DNA of 5,925 bases, from assembly GCA_937894515.1 (NCBI GenBank), contig CALCRH010000342.1, forward strand, positions 1 through 5,925, read 5' to 3'. The translations under genes were made by a program, and so were the position numbers. Of this stretch, positions 1 to 5,270 are shown in pieces (position 1 is the stretch's first letter; every line of letters begins with the position of its first letter). The notes beneath the pieces are model-generated. The model searched no databases and was not told the DNA's origin. It saw nothing but the letters and a program-made list of their open reading frames with translations. This DNA comes from an uncultured Clostridia bacterium. GTDB lineage: Bacteria; Bacillota; Clostridia; Oscillospirales; Oscillospiraceae.

Positions 1-66
1 CTCAATCCGCAACCGAGCGGAAGAAGTTGTCCTTTCTGAGCTGGTGTATTGCTAAACTGAATATGC
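1..66. other. Left edge, no assignable gene
   Basis: Two plus-strand frames are open from the window edge. One (2-55) would give a 17-residue tail ending in SELVYC and stopping with TAA. The other (3-83) runs through the first arm of the terminator hairpin to a TGA. The first could be the C-terminus of a rightward gene whose transcript would end at the hairpin at 67-116, which would explain why that hairpin has T runs on both strands. The tail is too short to assign to a family, and I cannot choose between the frames. Confidence 0.2.
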
Positions 67-116
67 GAAAATCCCTCCTGTGAGGAGCATTGAAGCTTCT
101 CACGGGAGGGATTTTT
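67..116. terminator. Bidirectional intrinsic terminator
   Basis: A 21-bp stem pairs 68-88 with 95-115 around a 6-nt loop (89-94); only two pairs, 79/104 and 85/98, are G-T wobbles. The stem is GC-rich in the middle and ends in AAAA on the left and TTTTT on the right, so each strand gives a hairpin followed by a U run. It touches the stop codon (116-118) of the leftward gene and should end that transcript. It may also end a convergent rightward transcript entering from the left. Confidence 0.9.
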
Positions 117-1621
117 CATTTCTTGGGTTTCCTATTTGGAAAGGCTGCTTCCATCCATTCTGTGAACTCCTCAGGAGTGATTTTCCCGTCGGAGCATTCA
201 TCGCGCTTGGACATTGCCTGATACTTCCACTTCTTGAATTCATCCTCTTTGATCTGACGGACTTTTACACGGGCAGCATATCGCTTGTAATACTTGTTGT
301 AGATTGGGATAGCCTTATTACCTGCAATCTTTGCCCGGTAGTTTTCTATTGCTGCCAGTTCCTGACATGTACGGGTCTCGCCTTCAGCAATACGGTCACA
401 GTAATTGGTGTCGTAATTGCCCTTCATTATGAAATACTTGCCGCAGCGCTTGCACTTGCGAAACCTGACATTTTGCTCGAACATCTTTGTAAATTCAAGT
501 TCCAGAATCTCTGCCACGGAACGGAAATCGTACTTCACGCTCATGAAGAAGGGATGCCGGAGGTGGATGGCAAGATGACTTTCTGACATTCCGAGTTCCT
601 CAGCAAACGCCTTTTCTTCTTCAGAGAGAGTAAGATTCATGCCTGTCAGAATCCGAACAAGCTCCTCGCTCTTCATTCCGAATGGCATTGAGCTGCCACC
701 GCGAACGTTACGGCTGATCTGGAGTTCCTCGGTTCTGTCTAAAAACATCGGAAGGTCTTTTGCATCGCGGTATAGGGCAAAACGTTCACTTGGATATAAC
801 TTGCCTAAAATATCGGGATGAAAATCTTCATCATAGCAAAACTCAATCAGTTCCTTGTACTCCTGCTGGAGATGAAGAAGATAGTTACCGTACCAGAGAA
901 GCTTTTTCTTTTGGTTGAAATCGCCTCCTTTAAACAACGGCGGGCAAATAGCTGAATACAGAGAAGCATATGCAACCTCTCTGATATCGTGGAAAGTTTC
1001 TACGTAATCGTAAAAATCTTCTACAATTTCCTGATTTCTATTATAGACCTTTTCGGGTACGGCATCTTTTTCGCTTGTGCTATGGTTCCCGGAATTGTCA
1101 TCCTCCGAGATTTCACGCAGAAAATCCGCAAGCATTATGTTCGCAAGCGGCTTCCTGAGGGGTGTCCGGAAATCAGCGTAGATAAAATCGAGAATTCCTT
1201 CGCCGTAATTCAACGTAACATAGGAATCGCTGAACAGGTTGACCATTGGATCTTCGATGACTCCTGTTTCAATCGCTCCCAGTCCCGCAGCTTGGCCCAA
1301 AGTAATTTCAAATTTCTTTTTGAAATAGTCATAACGCAGCTGAAGCGCATCAATTTCTTCAGTTAATTGTGTGTCAACTTGGTCGGGAGGTGTATATGTT
1401 CTGCCCTCACGTTCTGCCTTTGCTTTTTCAACTTCATCGATAAAATCAAGCATCGTTAAGTATTCATTATAGCCGTCAACTTTGATGCGGATAGTTTTAT
1501 CTTCGGTATAGAAAATTGCCTTGTTTACGAAATAATCAAGGATAACGTTCTTTGTATTCGACCTACGCAAACGGTATTTATCGTATTCTGTGCGCTGATA
1601 TTCGGAATAATCTTTATCCAT
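116..1621 (-). CDS. Uncharacterised 501-aa protein with C-terminal Cys4 motif (DUF6076-like)
   Basis: I do not recognise a function. The protein resembles what databases call DUF6076, but this is from memory and uncertain. Near the C-terminus it has CxxC (C390, C393), then C408 and C419, a spacing suited to a zinc ribbon like those in CGNR-type nucleic-acid-binding proteins. A lysine- and arginine-rich helical stretch follows and may bind RNA or DNA. The rest is highly charged, with no signal peptide or membrane segment, so it is probably cytoplasmic. The frame is open to 1690, but I chose the ATG at 1621 because AGGCGG lies 6 nt upstream and the promoter's -10 box overlaps 1690. It is transcribed away from the mobilization genes from its own consensus promoter and ends at a terminator. 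Sampled GC (37% at 1441-1500, 43% at 841-900) is below that of the mobilization genes, so it may be cargo of separate origin. Confidence 0.85.
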   Translation of the reverse strand: MDKDYSEYQRTEYDKYRLRRSNTKNVILDYFVNKAIFYTEDKTIRIKVDGYNEYLTMLDFIDEVEKAKAEREGRTYTPPDQVDTQLTEEIDALQLRYDYFKKKFEITLGQAAGLGAIETGVIEDPMVNLFSDSYVTLNYGEGILDFIYADFRTPLRKPLANIMLADFLREISEDDNSGNHSTSEKDAVPEKVYNRNQEIVEDFYDYVETFHDIREVAYASLYSAICPPLFKGGDFNQKKKLLWYGNYLLHLQQEYKELIEFCYDEDFHPDILGKLYPSERFALYRDAKDLPMFLDRTEELQISRNVRGGSSMPFGMKSEELVRILTGMNLTLSEEEKAFAEELGMSESHLAIHLRHPFFMSVKYDFRSVAEILELEFTKMFEQNVRFRKCKRCGKYFIMKGNYDTNYCDRIAEGETRTCQELAAIENYRAKIAGNKAIPIYNKYYKRYAARVKVRQIKEDEFKKWKYQAMSKRDECSDGKITPEEFTEWMEAAFPNRKPKK

Positions 1622-1633
1622 CTTCTGCCGCCT

Positions 1634-1669
1634 TTTTGGAAAATATGAATAAGTGCTATTTTGGAAAAT
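1634..1669. repeat. Direct repeat TTTTGGAAAAT, two copies
   Basis: The 11-mer TTTTGGAAAAT occurs at 1634-1644 and again at 1659-1669, exactly 25 bp apart. A third copy lies in inverse orientation at 1764-1774. The motif is itself nearly palindromic (TTTT, GG, AAAA). Both copies here fall in the 5' untranslated leader of the leftward gene, the nearer one overlapping the approach to its ribosome binding site. That suggests binding sites for a regulator of that gene, but no repressor gene is visible in the window. Confidence 0.6.
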
Positions 1670-1688
1670 CAATATCACTACAATAAAC

Positions 1689-1717
1689 ATTATACAAATC
1701 TATTGCTAATTTGTCAA
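1689..1717 (-). promoter_or_regulatory. Consensus sigma-A promoter for the leftward gene
   Basis: On the minus strand TTGACA (1712-1717) is followed after exactly 17 nt by TATAAT (1689-1694), a perfect vegetative promoter. Transcription should start near 1682 and give a leader of about 60 nt containing two copies of ATTTTCCAAAA before the AGGCGG ribosome binding site and the ATG at 1621. So strong a promoter in front of a gene of this kind suggests that it is held down by a repressor or roadblock, which fits the surrounding repeats. Confidence 0.85.
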
Positions 1718-1731
1718 CCGGTCAGTATAAT
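1703..1731 (+). promoter_or_regulatory. Rightward promoter for the mobilization operon
   Basis: TTGCTA (1703-1708), a 17-nt spacer and TATAAT (1726-1731) form a good plus-strand sigma-A promoter with four of six matches at -35 and six of six at -10. It overlaps the leftward promoter by 15 bp, so two polymerases could not occupy both at once and the two transcription units are likely mutually exclusive or co-regulated. The predicted start near 1738 gives a leader of about 210 nt before the first gene. Confidence 0.7.
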
Positions 1732-1737
1732 TTGATT

Positions 1738-1948
1738 TAGAAAATCTCGAACGAATGTTCTTGATTTTCCAAAATTGAATGACCGGCTGAATGAGATATG
1801 TATTCTTGCCAGGATGTCTGTTGGCGGCAGACGGAGCGAGACAACGTCGGAGAGAACCTCGGATAGGAACGCCATTCAGGTAAGACGGCGAAATCATTAT
1901 ATGATAACTGCTCCCACAAATTTGGGAGCGAAAGGAGGTGAAAAACAC
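1738..1948 (+). promoter_or_regulatory. Structured 5' leader of the operon
   Basis: About 210 nt with no convincing gene. The visible hairpins are GTCTG/CAGAC (1816-1820 with 1828-1832, loop TTGGCGG), ATCAT/ATGAT (1893-1897 with 1901-1905) and GCTCCCA/TGGGAGC (1910-1916 with 1923-1929, 6-nt loop). An alternative long-range pairing joins TGGCG (1822-1826), which overlaps the first loop, to CGCCA (1870-1874). The last hairpin ends one base before the AAAGGAGGTG ribosome binding site (1931-1940), so its folding could influence translation of the 76-aa protein. I recognise no known riboswitch class. The downstream frame stays open back to a TTG at 1775, but no ribosome binding site supports translation from there. 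Confidence 0.45.
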
Positions 1949-2179
1949 ATGGAACGTTTCTACAGCATAGGCGCACTTTCACAAAGTATGGAGAGACCGA
2001 AGAAAGGCAACAATGTCTCAAATGTTTTAGGCATTATCGAAGACGGTGCTCTGGAGTTTCAGGATCTTTGCGAGGAGTATATCGAAGAGTTTCCGGAGCT
2101 CTTGAAAGCAAACAAACCCCAACTGCGTCAGGTATTAAATGATTTGAGAGAATACCTGGACACCATTTATGAAGATTAG
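1949..2179 (+). CDS. Small 76-aa acidic protein of unknown function
   Basis: I do not recognise the family. The protein has a polar N-terminus followed by what reads as two or three amphipathic helices rich in Glu and Leu (from about residue 26 to the end), so it is probably a small soluble helical protein. The start is set by an excellent AAAGGAGGTG at 1931-1940, 8 nt before the ATG; the longer frame to 1775 lacks such a site. It is the first gene of the rightward operon, directly before the replication ATPase. Its stop codon (2177-2179) overlaps the next ribosome binding site (AGGAGGTG, 2178-2185), so translation downstream is probably coupled. Its position suggests a regulatory or accessory role in element replication or transfer, which is inference from context only. 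Confidence 0.8.
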   Translation: MERFYSIGALSQSMERPKKGNNVSNVLGIIEDGALEFQDLCEEYIEEFPELLKANKPQLRQVLNDLREYLDTIYED

Positions 2180-2192
2180 GAGGTGAAAAATC

Positions 2193-2291
2193 ATGATGGT
2201 CAGAAAACAACCCACTCAAAGAAAGGAGATGATGAAGCATGGGAAAGATTCAACTGATCGATGCAGAGACCCTGTATTACAAGCCCCTTGA
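2193..2291 (+). CDS. Possible 32-aa overlapping microprotein
   Basis: An ATG at 2193 (a second ATG follows at once) lies 7 nt after a strong AGGAGGTG that overlaps the previous stop codon. The frame encodes 32 residues, basic at the N-terminus (MMVRKQPTQRKEMMKHGK), and ends at a TGA at 2289-2291, 53 bp inside the ATPase gene in another frame. The ATPase's own ribosome binding site (AAAGGAG, 2222-2228) lies within it. It could be a real microprotein or a short leader frame whose translation delivers ribosomes to the ATPase start. The ribosome binding site is the main evidence, because the sequence matches no family I know. Confidence 0.4.
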   Translation: MMVRKQPTQRKEMMKHGKDSTDRCRDPVLQAP

Positions 2292-3366
2292 GCATCCGAA
2301 AATGCTCATCGACGGCGTTCTCTCAGACGGCCTTGCCATTATGGCCGGTGACTCAAAAATCGGCAAGAGCTGGATGGTGCTGTGGATGTGCCTCCAGATC
2401 AGCAAGGGCGAGCCGGTATGGGGGCTCCCAACAAGAAAGACGGACGTGGTTTATCTCGCGCTGGAGGACCGCGAATGGCGCGTTCAGCAGCGTATGCAGG
2501 ACCTGACGGACACCCCGCCGGATAATCTGCATTTCGGCTTCTCCTGCGGTCAGCTCGGTGCCGAACTGGAAAGCCAGATCGAGGACGTATTGAAGGACTA
2601 CCCCTCCACGGGGCTGCTCTTCATCGATACTCTTCAGATGGTAAGAGACAACGTTTCCGCGAAGGTCAATGCCTATGCGCAGGACTACAAGGATCTGTCC
2701 TCTCTTAAGAAGATCGCAGACAACCACGGCATCTGTATCTTCGTCGTACACCACACCCGCAAGGAACGGGACGGCGGCAATATCTTCAATGATATGACCG
2801 GCTCGACCGGAATCATGGGCGTGGCGGATACCGGCATGATCCTGCGTAAGGAGGACCGATTCGGAGACAATGCCACCCTCTGCATCACCGGGCGTGACGT
2901 GGAGGAGAAAAAACTGAAAATGCAGATGTGCGGTGTGAAATGGGAAATCACCGAAGAACTCAGTGCCGACGATCTGCGCAAGGAAAGGATCCCCGATTTT
3001 GTATTCAAAGTCGTGGATTTTCTTTTTGAGCACAGACAGTTTGAAGGTACCGTTACCGAACTGCTTGCCGCTGTCGGCAATACCGAACTGAAACCGAATG
3101 TCGCCAGCAAGTATCTGACACGCTTTTACAGCGAGGTTTTCGCTCCGATGGGTATCACTTATGAGTACCGCAAAACGGCGGCAGCGAGAACGATCAGCTT
3201 AACGCTGAATGACGGTGCTGACGGTAATGACGGTCTTTCCGGGACCGAGAGGCTTGCGTCACTGAGGGCGAAAAATGACGGTATATCCTCACTCCCCGAT
3301 TCACCGTCACAATCGTCATTTGCGTCATGGGAGGAGGTGGACGACGATGAAGAATTACCGTTCTGA
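2239..3366 (+). CDS. RepA-like RecA-fold (AAA_25-type) ATPase
   Basis: This 375-aa cytoplasmic ATPase is of the kind found in conjugative elements and plasmids, where it is thought to act as a replicative helicase or loader. The Walker A motif is GDSKIGKS (37-44), with LALEDRE at 73-79. The Walker B strand LLFIDTL ends near D130, and FVVHHTRK (168-175) and TGSTGIMGVADT (187-198) match the sensor regions of DnaB/RepA-like RecA folds. Residues about 250-323 look like a winged helix that could bind DNA. The tail (324-375) is low-complexity and Asp-rich and ends WEEVDDDEELPF, like the C-terminal tip of SSB. AAAGGAG at 2222-2228 sets the start. The codons of the tail also form a cluster of TGACG repeats, and the oriT-like region begins immediately after the stop. 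Confidence 0.9.
   Translation: MGKIQLIDAETLYYKPLEHPKMLIDGVLSDGLAIMAGDSKIGKSWMVLWMCLQISKGEPVWGLPTRKTDVVYLALEDREWRVQQRMQDLTDTPPDNLHFGFSCGQLGAELESQIEDVLKDYPSTGLLFIDTLQMVRDNVSAKVNAYAQDYKDLSSLKKIADNHGICIFVVHHTRKERDGGNIFNDMTGSTGIMGVADTGMILRKEDRFGDNATLCITGRDVEEKKLKMQMCGVKWEITEELSADDLRKERIPDFVFKVVDFLFEHRQFEGTVTELLAAVGNTELKPNVASKYLTRFYSEVFAPMGITYEYRKTAAARTISLTLNDGADGNDGLSGTERLASLRAKNDGISSLPDSPSQSSFASWEEVDDDEELPF
3210..3327. repeat. Cluster of TGACG boxes (iteron-like) in the 3' end of the ATPase gene
   Basis: TGACGGT occurs on the plus strand at 3210, 3219 and 3228, exactly 9 nt apart, and again at 3276. The complement CGTCA occurs at 3257 and then at 3305, 3314 and 3323, again exactly 9 nt apart. 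Eight TGACG boxes in 118 bp far exceed the chance expectation of about 0.2. The layout, three repeats facing three inverted ones, resembles a protein-binding array. The first set encodes DGADGNDG. The repeats could be iterons bound by the ATPase or by a relaxosome protein, or simply a codon-level repeat expansion. Confidence 0.7.
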
Positions 3367-3495
3367 GGGGCGCGGGGCTATACACCGCTTTTCTATCCGT
3401 AAGGATAGCGAGCATGGGATTTGTATAGCCGTCCGGCTCCCAATTCCCCCGTATCTCCCGATACGAAAGGGGCGCGCCCCTGTAACCCCGCTGAG
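3367..3495. other. Candidate origin of transfer (oriT)
   Basis: This 130-bp non-coding gap directly precedes mobC and the relaxase, the usual place for oriT in such modules. It is packed with inverted repeats. GGCTATACA/TGTATAGCC (3376-3384 with 3422-3430) encloses a hairpin CTATCC-GTAA-GGATAG (3393-3408). A second hairpin is CGTATC-TCCC-GATACG (3450-3465), and a 12-bp palindrome GGGGCGCGCCCC lies at 3469-3480. GGGGCGCG also occurs at 3367-3374. No hairpin is followed by a T run, so these are not intrinsic terminators. I cannot place the nick site from sequence alone. Dyads of this type are what MobC-like proteins and MOBP relaxases recognise. Confidence 0.7.
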
Positions 3496-3509
3496 AGGAG
3501 GTGATCAAT

Positions 3510-3833
3510 ATGCGTAATCGAACGGACGAAATCAACGTGAGGGTCTTCAAAACCGAGAAGAATACCATCCGAAGAAAGGCGAAGAAGTGCGGCATGAATA
3601 TGTCGGAATATCTCCGCACACTCGGAACGGAATCGGCGGTGAAGGAAGCCCCGCGTGAGGAACTGATGCAGGCGTACCGGAAGCTGACGAAGCTCCATGA
3701 CGGTATCCGCTACGAGGTCGCCATGACCGAGTTTAACGATGCCTTTACGGAGATCGAAGGTCTGCTTCTGAAAGCCTACCACGGAGAGGAGGATGATGCC
3801 GATGGCGGTAACGAAGATCTGGGCGATCCATGA
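3510..3833 (+). CDS. mobC: MobC-like relaxosome accessory protein
   Basis: This 107-aa protein is expected to bind oriT and help the relaxase load and nick. The N-terminal half (NRTDEINVRVF, then basic helices to about residue 40, including MNMSEYLRTLG) fits the ribbon-helix-helix fold of the MobC/relaxosome family. The C-terminal half is helical and ends in an acidic tail (HGEEDDADGGNEDLGDP). AGGAGG at 3496-3501 sits 8 nt before the ATG at 3510; the in-frame GTG at 3501 is part of that ribosome binding site and is an unlikely start. The gene lies between the oriT-like region and the relaxase, and its last 32 bp overlap the relaxase start, indicating translational coupling and joint production of the two partners. 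Confidence 0.85.
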   Translation: MRNRTDEINVRVFKTEKNTIRRKAKKCGMNMSEYLRTLGTESAVKEAPREELMQAYRKLTKLHDGIRYEVAMTEFNDAFTEIEGLLLKAYHGEEDDADGGNEDLGDP

Positions 3834-5247
3834 CAGCGTCTCCCGTGTCGTGGAGTATTGCAGCAATCCCGAAAAGACCAAGCTGACGGATCTGGAACAA
3901 GTGCTCATCTATGCCGCCAACAAAGCCAAGACGCTCGACGAGGGTGAACAGAGCTACGCCGTCTCCGGTGTGAACTGTACGCCCGATACGGCAATCAAAG
4001 AAATGACCGCTACGCAGAAACGCTTCGGCAAGACCGGCGGCAATGTTGCCTACCACGCATACCAGTCCTTCAAGACCGGTGAGGTATCGGCGGCGGAGTG
4101 CCATCAGATCGGACTGGAAACAGCGCGGAGGCTCTGGGGTGACAACTATCAGGTGCTTGTGGCAACCCATTTCAACACGGGTACCTACCACAATCACTTT
4201 GTCGTGAACTCCGTCGGGATGTGGGACGGAAAAAAGCTGGAAGCCAAATACGGCGTTTATTATCAGCTCCGTGCTATGTCGGATCGCATCTGCAAGGAAC
4301 ACGGACTGTCGGTGGTAAAGAATCCGCAGAAGCACAAAACGGCGCGTTCGGTCTACTTTGCCGAAAAGAACGGTGAGCCCACCCGCTTCAATCTGATGCG
4401 CGAGGCGCTGGATAAGGCACTGTCGTTATCGAGCAGTTGGAATGAAATGACAACCGTACTGAAAAAGCTCGGCTATATTTTTGAAAGCGGCCCTTATCAC
4501 AAGTACGCGACGATTCGTTCCATCGGCTCAAAGAAAGGCGTCCGTACCTTCCGACTCGGTGATGAGTACAGTAAGGAATGTATCGAGGACAGGCTGATAG
4601 ATAACCAACGGGACTACCGGATAACACGAAAATATTTCGAGTTTATGGAGCCCTACACAAAGGAATATGCAAGAGCAAACCCGCCTACGGAAATGTATTA
4701 CCGCAAGCGGGATTTTTATTTCCGCGCTCCCCGCGTGACCGGTTATATCAGCTTCTTCCGATGCGTTGCTATCGTGCTCGGTATCGCTCCGATGTACGAA
4801 AAGCAGTATCAGAAGCCGCTGTCGGCGGAGTGCCGCGAGGCCTGCCGCAAGCTGGATCGGTACACCGATGAGGTGACGCTGGTCTGTCAGGAGCATCTGG
4901 AAACGCCGCAGGATATTCAGGACTATATCGTCCGGATGAACGCGGAGATCGACGAGGTGACTGCCGTCCGCAGCAAGATCCGCAATAAGCAGCGCAACTG
5001 CACCGATCCCGTACAGATGGAAGAACTCAAAAAGAAATGCGCGGCCTGCACGACGGTTCTTGTAGACCTGCGCAAAAAGAAGAAAACAGCCTGCAATGTG
5101 ATTGAAGATAATCCGAAGCTCCGTGAGCTTTTGGAAGCTGAATTCGAGGCACGGCTGGAAAACGACCCCTATCTTTCCGAAAGAGAGAAACGCGCCATTG
5201 TCGGGCAGATTTCTCCCGAACGAAAGGAAAAGGATTATGAACGCTGA
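3802..5247 (+). CDS. MOBP-type relaxase (VirD2/MobA-like mobilization nuclease)
   Basis: This 481-aa relaxase should nick one strand at oriT, stay covalently attached to the 5' end through a tyrosine and lead it into the recipient. The motif VVEYCSNPEKT (16-26) matches the family's YxxNPEKT block, making Y19 the likely nucleophile. The metal-binding histidine motif is THFNTGTYHNHFVVN, with H123, H130 and H132. AYHAYQSFKTGE (83-94) is another family block. The C-terminal part (about 370-470) is charged and probably coiled coil. The reading frame opens at 3793, but the ATG at 3802 has the best spacing from AGGAGG (3787-3792) and gives the usual MAVTKIWAIHD start. It overlaps mobC by 32 bp. No type IV secretion genes are visible here, so whether the element transfers itself or needs a helper cannot be told. 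Confidence 0.93.
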   Translation: MAVTKIWAIHDSVSRVVEYCSNPEKTKLTDLEQVLIYAANKAKTLDEGEQSYAVSGVNCTPDTAIKEMTATQKRFGKTGGNVAYHAYQSFKTGEVSAAECHQIGLETARRLWGDNYQVLVATHFNTGTYHNHFVVNSVGMWDGKKLEAKYGVYYQLRAMSDRICKEHGLSVVKNPQKHKTARSVYFAEKNGEPTRFNLMREALDKALSLSSSWNEMTTVLKKLGYIFESGPYHKYATIRSIGSKKGVRTFRLGDEYSKECIEDRLIDNQRDYRITRKYFEFMEPYTKEYARANPPTEMYYRKRDFYFRAPRVTGYISFFRCVAIVLGIAPMYEKQYQKPLSAECREACRKLDRYTDEVTLVCQEHLETPQDIQDYIVRMNAEIDEVTAVRSKIRNKQRNCTDPVQMEELKKKCAACTTVLVDLRKKKKTACNVIEDNPKLRELLEAEFEARLENDPYLSEREKRAIVGQISPERKEKDYER

Positions 5248-5270
5248 TTACAGCAGAAAGGAATGATTTT

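Larger units (their letters stand above)
1658..1775. repeat. Perfect 15-bp inverted repeat bracketing the divergent promoters
   Basis: ATTTTGGAAAATCAA at 1658-1672 is the exact reverse complement of 1761-1775. The arms are 88 bp apart and enclose both divergent promoters. Pairing stops sharply at both ends of each arm. Possible roles are a pair of operators for one dimeric regulator or recombination sites that flip the promoter segment. A shorter palindrome, ACCGGT (1717-1722), sits near the centre and overlaps the edge of the leftward -35 box, and a related TGACCGG recurs at 1780-1786. Confidence 0.75.

Noticed and set aside
1622..1690. N-terminal extension of the leftward protein to 1690
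   Set aside because: The -10 box of its promoter overlaps 1689-1694, so transcription should begin downstream of that start; the ATG at 1621 has a fitting ribosome binding site.
1809..1832. Minus-strand ATCCTG beside a small hairpin, like the RP4-type nick hexamer
   Set aside because: A six-base match is expected by chance, the hairpin spacing differs from RP4, and the 3367-3495 region is a better-placed oriT candidate.
1775..1948. Upstream extension of the 76-aa gene from a TTG at 1775
   Set aside because: The frame is open but no ribosome binding site precedes the TTG, and an excellent one precedes the ATG at 1949. The stretch reads better as an RNA leader.
2353..3110. Long minus-strand open frames opposite the ATPase gene
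   Set aside because: They are antisense to a gene with clear Walker motifs and lack ribosome binding sites or recognisable domains.
3367..3495. Intrinsic terminator after the ATPase gene
   Set aside because: The hairpins are not followed by a run of T, and operon genes follow in the same direction.
3745..4335. Minus-strand open frame opposite mobC and the relaxase
   Set aside because: It is antisense to clear family motifs of the relaxase and arises from the high-GC codon bias.
5237..5266. Nine-codon frame between relaxase and ParB-like gene
   Set aside because: It has no own ribosome binding site and is too short to support as a gene.
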